NCBI GenBank assembly: GCA_035544015.1
Contig: DATKIP010000083.1
Coordinates: 1-52,579 of the forward strand
Length of the DNA stretch: 52,579 nucleotides
DNA from: Candidatus Saccharimonadia bacterium
GTDB lineage: Bacteria > Patescibacteriota > Saccharimonadia > UBA4664
Reading direction: 5' to 3'
Part shown: in pieces, positions 24,997-33,900 of the stretch
Numbering within the stretch: the stretch's first letter is position 1
How the letters are laid out: every line of letters starts with the position of its first letter
Position numbers and translations under genes: made by a program
Notes under the pieces: model-generated
Database searches by the model: none
The model's input: the letters and a program-made list of their open reading frames with translations, nothing else
Told to the model about the DNA's origin: nothing

Positions 24997-25551
24997 ATGA
25001 GGCTTCCCAATTTCACCAAGTCCGCTATTAATCAGGCCGGCATCCTCTATTTCACCCTCACCCTCGGCCTCACGGCGCTCATCTTCGTCTCTGTTCAGCA
25101 GAGCCTGCGCCAGAGCGCCAACGACCCGCAAATCCAGCTCGCCGAGGACGGCGCGGCCGCCATGGCCAAGGGCACGGCCCCAGCCGACATTGTCGGCGAC
25201 CAGCCGGTAGACGTCGTCGCCAGCCTCAAGCCCATCGTCATCACCTACCGGGGCGACGGCGGCCTCGCGGCCTTCAACGGCGAATTTGGCTCTGCCAAGC
25301 CTGTACCTCCGGATGGCGCATTTGCCTATGCTCGCGCCCATGGGCAGAATCGCTTCACCTGGGAGCCGGCTCCCGGCCTCCGCCTCGCAACCGTCCTCGT
25401 CTACAACGGTGGAGAGCACCCCGGCTACGTACTCGCCGCGCGCAACCTGCGCGAGATCGAACTGCGCGAAGACCAAACCCAAAACTACGCCCTGGCCGTG
25501 CTCGCCGCCTTGCTCATTGTCGGCATTTTCGTACTCGTCGTCATTAAGTAA
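24997..25551 (+). CDS. Membrane-anchored protein with two helices and an external domain
   Basis: This 184-residue protein has an N-terminal membrane helix (about residues 14-34), an extracytoplasmic domain of about 120 residues and a second helix at the C-terminus (ALAVLAALLIVGIFVLVVIK). The layout resembles the sensor part of a histidine kinase without the kinase. I do not recognise a family. TATAAT (24967-24972) lies 24 bases before the ATG. It heads a run of same-strand genes continuing with DUF1003, Nudix, GNAT and lipase genes. Confidence 0.65.
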   Translation: MRLPNFTKSAINQAGILYFTLTLGLTALIFVSVQQSLRQSANDPQIQLAEDGAAAMAKGTAPADIVGDQPVDVVASLKPIVITYRGDGGLAAFNGEFGSAKPVPPDGAFAYARAHGQNRFTWEPAPGLRLATVLVYNGGEHPGYVLAARNLREIELREDQTQNYALAVLAALLIVGIFVLVVIK

Positions 25552-25561
25552 GGAGTCCCCC

Positions 25562-26062
25562 GTGGCCCTCATCAACCCCAATCAATACATCCGCCAATTC
25601 CGCGACTTCGGCGACCGGCTCGCCGATGGCATCACTGCCTTTGCCGGCAACATGATCTTCGTATACTTCCATGTGCTCTGGTTTGGCTTCTGGATCGCCG
25701 CCGGCCTAGGCACGTTCGGTCACCAATACGAATTCGACACGTTCCCGTTTGGCCTCCTCACCATGGTGGTATCGCTCGAAGCCATCTTCCTCTCCACCTT
25801 CGTCATGATTAGCCAAAACCGCGCCTCGCAAAAATCCGAAATCCGCTCCCAGCTCGACTACGAAACCGACATCCAAGCCGAGCGTGAAATCGCCATCATT
25901 ATGCGTACGCTCGTTCGCATCGCCGAGAAACACGGCGTTAAAATCGACGACCTCACCACCGAAATGGACGAAGTCAAAAACCTCGCCAAGCGCGAAGCCG
26001 ACCGGCGCACGCAGTCGCGCCACAAGCGCCGCTTTGGCTCCAGCACCAAGGCCGACCAGTAG
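25562..26062 (+). CDS. DUF1003 family membrane protein
   Basis: This is a 166-residue protein with two membrane helices (about 35-55 and 70-90) and a charged cytoplasmic C-terminal helix. The segment FVYFHVLWFGFWIA and the later PFGLLTMVVSLEAIFLSTFVM are typical of DUF1003. AGGAG before GTG 25562 sets the start. The function of the family is unknown. It lies ten bases after the previous gene and three bases before the Nudix gene. Confidence 0.8.
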   Translation: MALINPNQYIRQFRDFGDRLADGITAFAGNMIFVYFHVLWFGFWIAAGLGTFGHQYEFDTFPFGLLTMVVSLEAIFLSTFVMISQNRASQKSEIRSQLDYETDIQAEREIAIIMRTLVRIAEKHGVKIDDLTTEMDEVKNLAKREADRRTQSRHKRRFGSSTKADQ

Positions 26063-26064
26063 GC

Positions 26065-26496
26065 GTGACGGTCACGATCAAAGTCGGCTGCGAGGCCTAC
26101 ATTGTGCGCGACGGCAAGCTGCTGCTCGGACGGCGCAAAAACGTCTTTGGCCACGGCACATGGGCGCTACCCGGCGGCCATCTGGAGCCCCTAGAGCGCG
26201 CCGATGAATGCATCGCCCGCGAAATCCACGAGGAGCTCGGCATCACCATCGCGCCCGCTACCGCCCAGCTGGTGGCCGTCACCGACGGCCTCTATCCCGA
26301 GCGCGACGCGCATTACATTCATCTCACCTTCCGCGTGGATATTGGCCCTCAGGAACCAAAATTAGCCGAGCCCGACCGCTGCTCCGAATGGCGCTGGTGC
26401 GACCCCGCGGCGCTGCCCATACCGCTCTTTGCGCCTCATGCCGCCATTCTCGCCACCATCGCCAGCGGTCACACCTACCGTTTTTTGCTAGAATAG
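26065..26496 (+). CDS. Nudix hydrolase
   Basis: This 143-residue pyrophosphohydrolase has the Nudix box at residues 37-59 (GGHLEPLERADECIAREIHEEL), with all key Gly, Arg and Glu residues. The substrate is unknown; nucleotide cleaning or nucleotide-sugar cleavage is usual. The start is GTG 26065, directly after the DUF1003 stop, so translation is likely coupled. Confidence 0.9.
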   Translation: MTVTIKVGCEAYIVRDGKLLLGRRKNVFGHGTWALPGGHLEPLERADECIAREIHEELGITIAPATAQLVAVTDGLYPERDAHYIHLTFRVDIGPQEPKLAEPDRCSEWRWCDPAALPIPLFAPHAAILATIASGHTYRFLLE

Positions 26497-26511
26497 GCCA
26501 CAGGAGAATTC

Positions 26512-26991
26512 ATGACCCGTATCGTCATCGCCCCGGCCCAGGTCCGGTCGCTCATCAGCCTGCATCAATTGTTTGCCGAGGCCGTGCGCGCTCACTTCAC
26601 CTACTTTCCCGACTCGGTCCAACGCCGGGTCATTCGCGACCACGCCCCGCACCGCCTGCTGCGCGCCGCTCTCGATCCGCGGCGCATTGTCCTCACCGCC
26701 CGCGAAGGCCGCCGCATCATCGGCTACGCCATCGGCGCCGCGCCCAAAACCGGCCCGGCGCAGCTTTTTTGGCTCTATGTCGACCCCGATTACCGCGGCG
26801 CCAATACCGGCCTCAGTCTGCTTTCGCGCATGCTCAAACTGCTCGCTGCCTGTGGCGCCGAGTCGGTCACCATTGCCACTCACGATCACCGTAGCTATTA
26901 CGAGCGCCAAGGGTTTAAATTTGTAGAAGAGGCAATAGTAGACGGTGTGCGCATGGATATTCTGACGTTTAAACTTCAGGGACATCACTAG
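26512..26991 (+). CDS. GNAT family acetyltransferase
   Basis: This 159-residue protein has the acetyl-CoA-binding fold: RRIIGYAIG (strand), LFWLYVDPDYRGANTGLSLLSRML (motif A with a modified pyrophosphate loop) and YYERQGFKFVEE (motif B). The acceptor is unknown. AGGAGAATTC before the ATG is a good ribosome binding site. It sits inside the 25-28 kb operon and abuts the lipase gene. Confidence 0.85.
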   Translation: MTRIVIAPAQVRSLISLHQLFAEAVRAHFTYFPDSVQRRVIRDHAPHRLLRAALDPRRIVLTAREGRRIIGYAIGAAPKTGPAQLFWLYVDPDYRGANTGLSLLSRMLKLLAACGAESVTIATHDHRSYYERQGFKFVEEAIVDGVRMDILTFKLQGHH

Positions 26992-26992
26992 C

Positions 26993-28324
26993 ATGAAACT
27001 AAAAAAATGGCATCCCAAAGCCAAAAAAGGTTCAGCCCCTCGCTACCGAGTGCGTCCGGCGGTGATACTCGTGCTTGTGCTCACGCTCTTTGAGGCAGTC
27101 GTGGTGCTCTGGAACAATCATGTACCCGCGCCCGATTTCACCGGCGCCACGCCCGCGATACCCACCCAGAGCCGCCCGGCCCCCGGAAACGTTGTAGCGG
27201 TCGACAGCGTCGAGCAATTCGACAGCGCCAAAACCACCGTCGTCATCCATCACAATTTTCCGGCCGGAGTGCCGAACGAAGCTAGTCCCGTCACCAAGGT
27301 CACATTCCAGTACCAGTCGCAGCTGCCGGGCGGGGAATTTGTGACGGAGTACGGCCGCGCCTACCTGCCCACTGGAGACAGCAGCAATCTGCCCACCCTC
27401 GCCTTCGCGCCCGGCACCACCGGCATCGGCGATCAGTGCGCGCCCAGCCTCGAAAACCCCGCCACCGGCGCCTGGGGCGGCTACGACTCGCACCTGAGCG
27501 CCTACGCCGTCCAGGGGTACGCGGTCGTCACCACCGACTACGAAGGCCTACGCGACCCCAGCCGCCTGCACCACTACATGGTGGGTGAGCTCGAGGGTCG
27601 GGCCCTGCTCGATGCCGTGCGGGCGCTGCGAAGGCTTCCGGAAGCCAAAAATCGCCTGAGTAGCACCAATATTTTCCTCTCCGGCTACTCCCAGGGTGGC
27701 CACGCGGCCTTCTGGGCCGACAAAATCGCCGCCCGCTACGCCCCCGATGTCCGGCCGCTGGGCGTGGTGGGCTGGGGGCCGGTGATGAGCGTGGAGCAGA
27801 CACTCACCGACATCACCCACGGCGCCAACATCAACTGGTTTGGCCCCAACGTGCTCGTAAGCTACGAGGATTACTACCACCAGAGCTACCCCGGCATCTT
27901 GCTGCCGCGCCGCCAGCCGAGTCTCGTCGCCGAGGTCGTGGCCCATTGCATCGACACCGACCTGCCCTACTGGGGCCACACCCCCGTGGGCCTCTATACG
28001 CCCGAATTTATCGCCGCCGCCGGGACCGGTACACTAGCGGCCGGCTTCCCCGAATTCGCCAAAGTGCTCGCGGGCAACGCCGTGGGCGACGATCCCACCC
28101 CCAGCGCCAAGCGCATCAACCAAGGCGCACGCGACAACGTGGTGCTGCCCGCCCAGCAAACCGCCGCCCTGCCCCTGCTGTGCAGCTCGAGCGTGGGGCC
28201 GGTCGGATACTACGCCTACCCCAACACCACCCACTACGACGCCATGCAGCACAGCTTTAGCGACACCCTGGCCTGGATGCGCACCTTGGCGGCTGGCCAA
28301 ACGGTGCCATCTACCTGCAGGTAG
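26993..28324 (+). CDS. Exported lipase/alpha-beta hydrolase
   Basis: This 443-residue protein has an N-terminal basic stretch and one membrane or signal helix (VILVLVLTLFEAVVVLW, about residues 24-40). An alpha/beta-hydrolase domain of the secretory lipase type follows. The nucleophile elbow is GYSQGGHAAFW, an acidic residue follows later, and the likely catalytic His is in NTTHYDAM near the C-terminus. It probably acts outside the cytoplasmic membrane on lipids or esters, perhaps from the host cell. It starts one base after the GNAT stop codon. Confidence 0.8.
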   Translation: MKLKKWHPKAKKGSAPRYRVRPAVILVLVLTLFEAVVVLWNNHVPAPDFTGATPAIPTQSRPAPGNVVAVDSVEQFDSAKTTVVIHHNFPAGVPNEASPVTKVTFQYQSQLPGGEFVTEYGRAYLPTGDSSNLPTLAFAPGTTGIGDQCAPSLENPATGAWGGYDSHLSAYAVQGYAVVTTDYEGLRDPSRLHHYMVGELEGRALLDAVRALRRLPEAKNRLSSTNIFLSGYSQGGHAAFWADKIAARYAPDVRPLGVVGWGPVMSVEQTLTDITHGANINWFGPNVLVSYEDYYHQSYPGILLPRRQPSLVAEVVAHCIDTDLPYWGHTPVGLYTPEFIAAAGTGTLAAGFPEFAKVLAGNAVGDDPTPSAKRINQGARDNVVLPAQQTAALPLLCSSSVGPVGYYAYPNTTHYDAMQHSFSDTLAWMRTLAAGQTVPSTCR

Positions 28325-28355
28325 CGTAGAATAAGCTCAAGCATTTACCATTCTC

Positions 28356-29495
28356 ATGACGAATTACCAAAAACCCTTTGAAACCGCCACCGGCGCCAAA
28401 TTTCGCGCGGGCAACCGGATCACCCTGCTGCAAAATGGCAACGAGATTTTCCCCGCCATGCTCGAGGCTATTCGCTCCGCCCAAACCAGCATCGAATTTG
28501 TCACCTACGTGTACTGGCGCAGCCGCGTGGCCACCCAGTTTGCCGACGCCCTCTGCGAACGCGCGCGGGCCGGCGTGACCGTTCGCGTGCTCATCGACGC
28601 CGTCGGCGGCGCCATCATGAGCACGCGCATGGTCGGGCAGCTCGAGCGCGCCGGCGTGCGGGTGGGATGGTTTCGGCCGATCCGCATGGGCCACTTGCGC
28701 CGGTTTAATTACCGCACCCACCGCAAAATCCTGCTCATCGACGGCCGCCTCGGTTTCACCGGCGGCGTGGGCATCGCCGACGAATGGGACGGCGACGCCT
28801 CGGGGCCCAAGCATTGGCGCGAAACGCACTGCCGCGTGGAGGGGCCGTCGTGCCTCGACCTGTTCGCCGGATTCGCCGACGAATGGGCCGAATCCACCCG
28901 CGAAGTGCTCGCGCCGCCGGCCCATGCTCCCGAGGAGGCCGGCCACCTCAGCATCCTCACCACCCCCAGTGCCATCGGTCCGCGGCCCACGCCCATCGAG
29001 CGGCTGTTTGCCGCCGCCATCGCCGCCAGCACCACGCAGCTGTGGATCACCACCGCCTACTTCGTGCCGGGCCCGCAGTTTATCGCCGCGCTCTGTGCCG
29101 CCGCCGCCCGGGGCGTCGATGTACGCGTGCTCACCAATGGCCCGCTCAGCAACCACAAGTCCACGCTCTACGCCGGCCGCGCTCACTACGAAGTGCTCAT
29201 GCATGCCGGCGTCAAAATTTACGAATACCAGCGCACCGTGCTGCATGTGAAGGTAATGACCGTCGACCATCAATGGGCTACTCTAGGTTCGGCCAACTTC
29301 GACAACCGCTCGCTCGTGCTCAACGAAGAGCTCAATATCTCCGTCGCCGACCCCACCTTTGTGGCGCCGCTCGACCGCCAGTTCCGCCGTGATCTGAAGG
29401 ATGCGCTGCTCATCACGCTCGAGTCGCGCCGCCATCGCCGCTGGCACCAGCGCCTACTCGAAACAACATCACAGGCATTTGGCGACCATCTGTAG
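28356..29495 (+). CDS. Cardiolipin synthase/phospholipase D-like protein
   Basis: This 379-residue protein has two phospholipase D motifs, HRKILLIDG starting at His122 and HVKVMTVD starting at His297, each followed by the expected Gly-Ser/Gly-Asn segment (GSANFDNRS after the second). Family members join two phosphatidylglycerols or transfer phosphatidyl groups to make cardiolipin. The N-terminal membrane helices of classical enzymes are absent, as in ClsB-like forms. It precedes galU by 30 bases. Confidence 0.85.
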   Translation: MTNYQKPFETATGAKFRAGNRITLLQNGNEIFPAMLEAIRSAQTSIEFVTYVYWRSRVATQFADALCERARAGVTVRVLIDAVGGAIMSTRMVGQLERAGVRVGWFRPIRMGHLRRFNYRTHRKILLIDGRLGFTGGVGIADEWDGDASGPKHWRETHCRVEGPSCLDLFAGFADEWAESTREVLAPPAHAPEEAGHLSILTTPSAIGPRPTPIERLFAAAIAASTTQLWITTAYFVPGPQFIAALCAAAARGVDVRVLTNGPLSNHKSTLYAGRAHYEVLMHAGVKIYEYQRTVLHVKVMTVDHQWATLGSANFDNRSLVLNEELNISVADPTFVAPLDRQFRRDLKDALLITLESRRHRRWHQRLLETTSQAFGDHL

Positions 29496-29525
29496 TAGAA
29501 TACCCATGCATTAGGAGGCCGATTC

Positions 29526-30425
29526 ATGCCCAAAAAAATTACCAAAGCCATCATCTGCGCTGCCGGTCTCGGCACGCGGTTTTTGCCCATGACCAAGGCC
29601 ATGCCCAAGGAGATGCTGCCCATTATCGATAAGCCGATCATCCAATACGTGGTCGAAGAAGCCGTGGCCGCCGGCATCACCGACATCATCATCGTCGGCA
29701 GCGCCAACAAGCGCACCATCGAAGATCACTTCGATCACCAGTACGAGCTCGAGCAAAAATTGCGTAACGATGGCAAAACCGAGCTGGCCGAGCGCATGGA
29801 GCAAGTGGCCGAGCTCGGCAACTTTATCTACCTGCGCCAAAAAGGCCCCTACGGCAACGCTACGCCCGTGCTCAACGCCGCTCACTTGCTCAACCACGAG
29901 CCGTTCCTCGTGCTTTTCGCCGACGATTTCTTCAACTCCCAAGTGCCCCGCTCCGTCCAGCTCGTGGAGACCTTCGAACGGTTCGGTAAACCGGTCATCT
30001 CGCTCGTACCGGTCGATCCTTCGCGCGCCAAAAGCTACGGCGTGGCCGACATCAAGCACGCCGTCGACGACGACACGTTTGAGCTCGCCGGCCTGCTCGA
30101 AAAACCCGAGCCCGACGAAACCCCAGCGCACAATGGACACATTTATGCCTCCGTGGCCGGATACGTCTTCACCCCCGAAATGATGCAGTACGTCGAGGCC
30201 CTCGAGCCCGATAAAAGCGGCGAACTTGTGCTCGCCAATGCCATCAATGCGTATTCTAAGCACGAAACTGTCTACGGCCGCGTGATCGAGGGTCACTGGC
30301 ACGACGCCGGCAACAAAGAAAAATACCTCGAAGCCATCGTCGATGTGGCCCTCGACGACCCCAAAATCGCGCCGGCCTTTCGCGATTATCTCGTAGCAAA
30401 GCTAAAAAACCCTGACCACCAATGA
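29526..30425 (+). CDS. galU: UTP-glucose-1-phosphate uridylyltransferase
   Basis: This 299-residue enzyme makes UDP-glucose from UTP and glucose-1-phosphate for envelope glycans. The nucleotide-binding motif GLGTRFLPMTKAMPKEML near residues 15-32 and VVEEAVAAGI are diagnostic, as are FLVLFADD and GLLEKPEP. AGGAGG seven bases before the ATG sets the start. It overlaps the next gene by four bases. Confidence 0.96.
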   Translation: MPKKITKAIICAAGLGTRFLPMTKAMPKEMLPIIDKPIIQYVVEEAVAAGITDIIIVGSANKRTIEDHFDHQYELEQKLRNDGKTELAERMEQVAELGNFIYLRQKGPYGNATPVLNAAHLLNHEPFLVLFADDFFNSQVPRSVQLVETFERFGKPVISLVPVDPSRAKSYGVADIKHAVDDDTFELAGLLEKPEPDETPAHNGHIYASVAGYVFTPEMMQYVEALEPDKSGELVLANAINAYSKHETVYGRVIEGHWHDAGNKEKYLEAIVDVALDDPKIAPAFRDYLVAKLKNPDHQ

Positions 30426-31438
30426 CCAAACCCCACCTTGCTTTTTTTGACGTGCATGAGCTCGATCAATCCGCTTATCGCGCCGGTCTAGCCGATGAAT
30501 TCGAGCTGACAATGTCCGAAGCCGGCCTCACAGCCGCCGAGGCCTCGGGTGCCGAAGTAATCTCGGTGCATGTCACCAGCCAGGTGACCGCCGAGGTGAT
30601 GGCCGCATTGCCCAAGCTCAAACTCATAGCCTGCCGCACCACCGGCTACGACAATGTCGACTTGGCCTACGCCGCCGCGCACGACATTGCCGTGGTCACC
30701 GTGCCGGCCTACGGGCAAGACACCGTCGCCGAATACGCCTTTTTGCTCATGATGGCCGTTTCGCGCCGGCTGATGCTGTCGGCTCATTCGGTGCGGGCCC
30801 AAACCGTGACGCCCACCAAGCTCACCGGCCACGAGCTAGCCGGCAAAACCCTCGGCATCATCGGCACCGGCCGCATCGGCCGCCAGGCGGCCCGCATCGC
30901 CCGCGGCTTTAGCATGACCGTGATCGCTTGCGACGTGTACCCCAACCCAGCCGCCGCCACCGAGCTAGGATTCACTTACGCACCGCTCCCCGAGGTGCTA
31001 GCCGCCGCCGATTACCTCACGCTCCACGCGCCCGCCACGCCCGAGACGCACCACCTGCTGGGTGCCCAGCAATTCGCCCAGATGAAGCCGGGTGTCTTCA
31101 TCGTCAATACCGCCCGCGGTTCGCTCATCGACACCCCGGCGCTCATTGCGGCGCTCAATTCCGGCCACGTCGCCGGAGCTGGCCTCGACGTCCTCGAAGG
31201 CGAGGAGCTCCTCAGCCTGCCCGATGAACTCACGCTGCTGAGTGCTCACGAGCTCGGCGACGACGCCCGTCACGTGCTCGGCATCGATATCCTCCGCCAG
31301 CTCCCCAATGTGTTAATTACCTCCCACAATGCCTACAACTCGTTTGAGGCTCTGGGGCGCATTCGCGACGTTACCATTGCCAATATCCACGCTTGGCGCC
31401 AAGGTAAGCCCCAAAACGTCGTAGAAAAGCATGAGTAA
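30422..31438 (+). CDS. D-lactate dehydrogenase-like 2-hydroxyacid dehydrogenase
   Basis: This 338-residue NAD-dependent dehydrogenase is of the LdhA-like D-2-hydroxyacid group. The Rossmann motif is GIIGTGRIGRQA near residue 143, the substrate Arg is in NTARGSLID near 236, and the catalytic Glu-His pair lies in the C-terminal half (the His in TSHNAYNS). It would reduce pyruvate to D-lactate and recycle NADH, but other 2-oxoacids cannot be excluded. It overlaps galU by four bases and the small gene at 31431 by eight. Confidence 0.88.
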   Translation: MTKPHLAFFDVHELDQSAYRAGLADEFELTMSEAGLTAAEASGAEVISVHVTSQVTAEVMAALPKLKLIACRTTGYDNVDLAYAAAHDIAVVTVPAYGQDTVAEYAFLLMMAVSRRLMLSAHSVRAQTVTPTKLTGHELAGKTLGIIGTGRIGRQAARIARGFSMTVIACDVYPNPAAATELGFTYAPLPEVLAAADYLTLHAPATPETHHLLGAQQFAQMKPGVFIVNTARGSLIDTPALIAALNSGHVAGAGLDVLEGEELLSLPDELTLLSAHELGDDARHVLGIDILRQLPNVLITSHNAYNSFEALGRIRDVTIANIHAWRQGKPQNVVEKHE

Positions 31439-31598
31439 CCGTAGCCTTTATCTGTTAGCGGCCACCATCGGCGGCACGGTCGGAGGCCTTTTACCAGGTT
31501 TGTGGGGCGGCAGCGATTTTTCGCTGCAGGCGATTATTTTGAGTACTGTCGGGGGGCTTTTAGGCGTTTGGTTAGCCTATAAATACCTCTCTTCGTAA
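31431..31598 (+). CDS. Small two-helix membrane protein, 55 residues
   Basis: The frame starts inside the last codons of the dehydrogenase gene and encodes MSNRSLYLLAATIGGTVGG, a short polar turn and a second hydrophobic segment ending WLAYKYLSS. The two glycine-rich helices, the overlap typical of coupled genes and the proper stop support a real gene. No family is recognised. Confidence 0.6.
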   Translation: MSNRSLYLLAATIGGTVGGLLPGLWGGSDFSLQAIILSTVGGLLGVWLAYKYLSS

Positions 31599-31643
31599 CT
31601 TTATCCAAATGCCGGGGGATTTTTTTAATGATATATTGTCAGC

Positions 31644-32264
31644 ATGAGCGAGTTGGCAAACTACAGCATTGAGACCGATCAGTTGATTTGGCTGGCCTTT
31701 AAGGACGGACAAAGTGTACGCGTTCCGATTGGGCAGTTGCCCCGCTACCTCACCCCGCGCGACCTCCAGCGAATACGGCGAGCCATGAAGCTCCGCCGTG
31801 ATTTTTTTCGCCACCACATGCCGCCGGCTCTGATCGCCCTGCTCGTGTTGGGGCTGGCGTTGGCCGTGTTTGCTGGGCAGCAGACCGTGGCCTTCATCTG
31901 GAATCGCACCCATGCCGCTCCCGCTCCCGCGCCGACCACCGAGATCGTACGCACCCTCACGCCTACCGGCGCCTCGCCTTCGCCCGTGCCGGCCGCTCCG
32001 GCATCGCCGCCGGCCGGCCGAGTGGCGGCGGCCGCTACCAGACGCCCGGCGGCGGCTAAGCCCAAGGCCGTGCCCAAACTACCGGCCGTCACCGCCAAAG
32101 CCGCGGGCGTCGCGGTGGCGGTGACCCCCTTGGCCGTCCCCGAGTTGCCCCTGCCGTCGCCCGAGCCCACGGTGCTCCCCAGCCCCGATCCCACCCCACC
32201 GCCTGGCGGCGAAGTGCTCGGCGACTCCACCATCGCCGCCGAACAGCCGCCTCTCACGCAGTAA
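31644..32264 (+). CDS. Single-pass membrane protein with a Pro/Ala-rich external tail
   Basis: This is a 206-residue protein. About 60 cytoplasmic residues (with PRDLQRIRRAMKLRRDFF before the membrane) precede one helix (ALIALLVLGLALAVFAG, about 62-78). A low-complexity tail of about 120 residues rich in Pro, Ala, Thr and Val follows, ending TQ. Such tails span or stick out from the cell wall. TATATT lies six bases before the ATG, so the transcript may be leaderless. No family is recognised. Confidence 0.7.
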   Translation: MSELANYSIETDQLIWLAFKDGQSVRVPIGQLPRYLTPRDLQRIRRAMKLRRDFFRHHMPPALIALLVLGLALAVFAGQQTVAFIWNRTHAAPAPAPTTEIVRTLTPTGASPSPVPAAPASPPAGRVAAAATRRPAAAKPKAVPKLPAVTAKAAGVAVAVTPLAVPELPLPSPEPTVLPSPDPTPPPGGEVLGDSTIAAEQPPLTQ

Positions 32265-32317
32265 CTTCGGCGACTTTCGGTCGACAGGCACTCGAAAGTA
32301 TTCGCAAAGGTGGAGTA

Positions 32318-32383
32318 GTCTAAAGTTTAGACATTTAAGTATATTGTGAGCTCAAAATTCGAACCGCTGTCCAAACTTTAGAC
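32318..32383. promoter_or_regulatory. Pair of matching palindromes, operator-like
   Basis: GTCTAAAGTTTAGAC (32318-32332) is palindromic except for its centre. GTCCAAACTTTAGAC (32369-32383) is a near copy, with centres 51 bp apart. They lie in the 204-bp gap between the Pro-rich gene and the GlsB-like gene. A regulator that binds two sites, perhaps by looping, is one reading. Confidence 0.45.
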
Positions 32384-32419
32384 AACCCCATGGTTGGCCG
32401 TACCCACCGCAATCCCCAA

Positions 32420-32449
32420 AAAACCGCCCCCAACACAGAGGGCGGTTTT
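32420..32449. terminator. Bidirectional intrinsic terminator
   Basis: AAAACCGCCC and GGGCGGTTTT form a 10-bp stem with a 10-nt loop, giving a T-run on either strand. It lies just past the stop of the minus-strand GlsB-like gene. Confidence 0.75.
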
Positions 32450-32468
32450 CGCGAAGACCGAAAGCCGG

Positions 32469-32732
32469 CTAAACCGTATCGCGCCGAAGTGCCCGCACCA
32501 GCGACAGCAAAATCACCGCGCCCAAAATGGCCGTCAGCAGGCTGCCCAGGCTAAACCCGCCGGTGGTCGACACCCCCAGCAGCTGCAAAATCAGCCCGCC
32601 GATGAACGCACCAATGACGCCGATCGCCACGTTCATCCAGCCGTTCACACGCTCGCCGGTGCCGGTGAGCATCGAGGCAATCCAGCCCGCCAGCGCCCCC
32701 AAAATAATCCACGAAATAATAGTCGTTACCAT
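32469..32732 (-). CDS. GlsB/YeaQ/YmgE family stress-response membrane protein
   Basis: This 87-residue protein has three glycine-rich membrane helices typical of the GlsB/YeaQ/YmgE (transglycosylase-associated) family. It opens with IISWIILGALAGWIA, continues with IGVIGAFIGGLIL, and ends with a helix and a basic tail. GAGGAGGAATT before the ATG is a strong ribosome binding site. The family is linked to general and envelope stress; its mechanism is unknown. It is transcribed toward the terminator at 32420. Confidence 0.88.
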   Translation of the reverse strand: MVTTIISWIILGALAGWIASMLTGTGERVNGWMNVAIGVIGAFIGGLILQLLGVSTTGGFSLGSLLTAILGAVILLSLVRALRRDTV

Positions 32733-32854
32733 ACTAATTCCTCCTCACTTTAATGCGTAACCACCATAGTCGCCCCGCCCCGCCGCCGAAAATAGGCATT
32801 CTCACAAACCTCTCACCATGGTATAAATACAGGCGATAACCACGCAGGAGAACC

Positions 32855-33388
32855 ATGGGCTACCCCTTCAACAACCTCGCTTTCGGCAAGGATGGTGAGT
32901 ATGTCACCACCGTCATCGAAATCCCTAAGAATTCTACGCTCAAGGTCGAATGGCGCCGCAAAGCGGGCTTCTTTGCCCTCGACCGCGTCGAGCCAGGCAT
33001 TTTTGCCAAACCCACCAGCTACGGATTTATCCCCCAAACCCTCGATGAAGACGGCGACGAGCTCGACGTACTTGTAGTGACCGGCGAGCCCCTGCCCATG
33101 GGTCTCGTGATCGAAGAAACCCGCGTGATCGGCATGGTCGACTTCGAGGACGACGGCGAAAACGACCACAAAATCATCTGTGTCCCCGCCGATGACCGCC
33201 ATTACGGCGAGATCAAGCACGTCGACGAGCTCGGCGAGCAGTGGAAAAAGCAAATCACCCACCACTTCACCCACTACAAAGACCTTAAAAAAGGCGGCAC
33301 CCTGGTGCGCGGCATCACCGGCCCCGACGACGCCTGGAAGGTCATCCGCGAGTGCTCCGACCGCGCCCAAGCCGACAAATGGTGGTAA
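32855..33388 (+). CDS. ppa: Inorganic pyrophosphatase, class I
   Basis: This 177-residue enzyme hydrolyses pyrophosphate to phosphate and pulls biosynthetic reactions forward. The acidic metal-binding signature is DGDELDVLV, close to the usual DGDPLDVLV. VEPGIFAKPTSYGFIP and the later DDRHYGEI with FTHYKDLKKG are also typical. AGGAG lies six bases before ATG 32855, and a -10 (TATAAA) about 25 bases upstream of that. It is a single gene. Confidence 0.95.
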   Translation: MGYPFNNLAFGKDGEYVTTVIEIPKNSTLKVEWRRKAGFFALDRVEPGIFAKPTSYGFIPQTLDEDGDELDVLVVTGEPLPMGLVIEETRVIGMVDFEDDGENDHKIICVPADDRHYGEIKHVDELGEQWKKQITHHFTHYKDLKKGGTLVRGITGPDDAWKVIRECSDRAQADKWW

Positions 33389-33579
33389 TTTATCGCGCTT
33401 AGGCTTGTAGAAAGCCACAAAAAGCAGTATAAAAACTAGCGGAACCCAGGCCTCGAGAAAGGGGAACATTGCCCTTAAAGGTTATTGTCTCTTGCGATCG
33501 ATGTTCTGATCAGTTCCAGTGCACCACAGTTCCGGTCACAAGGCCGGAGCTTCTCGCGCTAGTTCGAAAGGGTTATCCG

Positions 33580-33900
33580 ATGGAGAAGTGGTTCACCCGC
33601 GCAGGCATCTGGATCCTCGTCGGCGTCGTCTCGTGTGCCGGCTTCAACGACGGGAAGCTCACCATCCCCGGCATCATCGGCGGGCCGATCACGCTGTTCG
33701 TGCAGGGCATCCAGTTCGTCAGTGCCCACTGGAGTGAGTGGACTGGCGGCCACGGTGTGAAGGTCAGCCTGCCGGAACCCAGTCACGGCGGCGTCCTCGC
33801 CGGCCCCTGGGGTCCCAACCCGGCCTCGGTCAGCACTCCGACGATGCTGCTGCCGGGCATCCACCCGGCGACGACGGGCATCGTGCTCGTCGCGGCCTGA
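33580..33900 (+). CDS. Small membrane protein, 106 residues
   Basis: This protein has an N-terminal membrane helix (IWILVGVVSCAGF, about residues 10-22), a second hydrophobic stretch (GGPITLFVQGIQFV) and a Gly/Pro-rich tail. No family is recognised. AAAGGG lies eight bases before ATG 33580. A TTG at 33469 would add 37 residues with two CxxC-like cysteines, but codon use there looks non-coding. It is a single unit with a promoter (TATAAA at 33429), a structured leader and a strong downstream hairpin. Confidence 0.5.
   Translation: MEKWFTRAGIWILVGVVSCAGFNDGKLTIPGIIGGPITLFVQGIQFVSAHWSEWTGGHGVKVSLPEPSHGGVLAGPWGPNPASVSTPTMLLPGIHPATTGIVLVAA

Noticed and set aside
32355-32372. GGTTCGAATTTTGAGC-like sequence resembling a tRNA T-arm (minus strand)
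   Set aside because: No acceptor stem, D-arm or anticodon arm can be built around it. A similar GGTTCGAAC at 2415 fails in the same way. No tRNA gene was found in the window.
33469-33579. N-terminal extension of the 33580 gene from TTG, with a CxxC-like segment
   Set aside because: Third-position base use in this stretch does not follow the G+C bias of the rest, and ATG 33580 has its own AAAGGG site. Kept only as an alternative.
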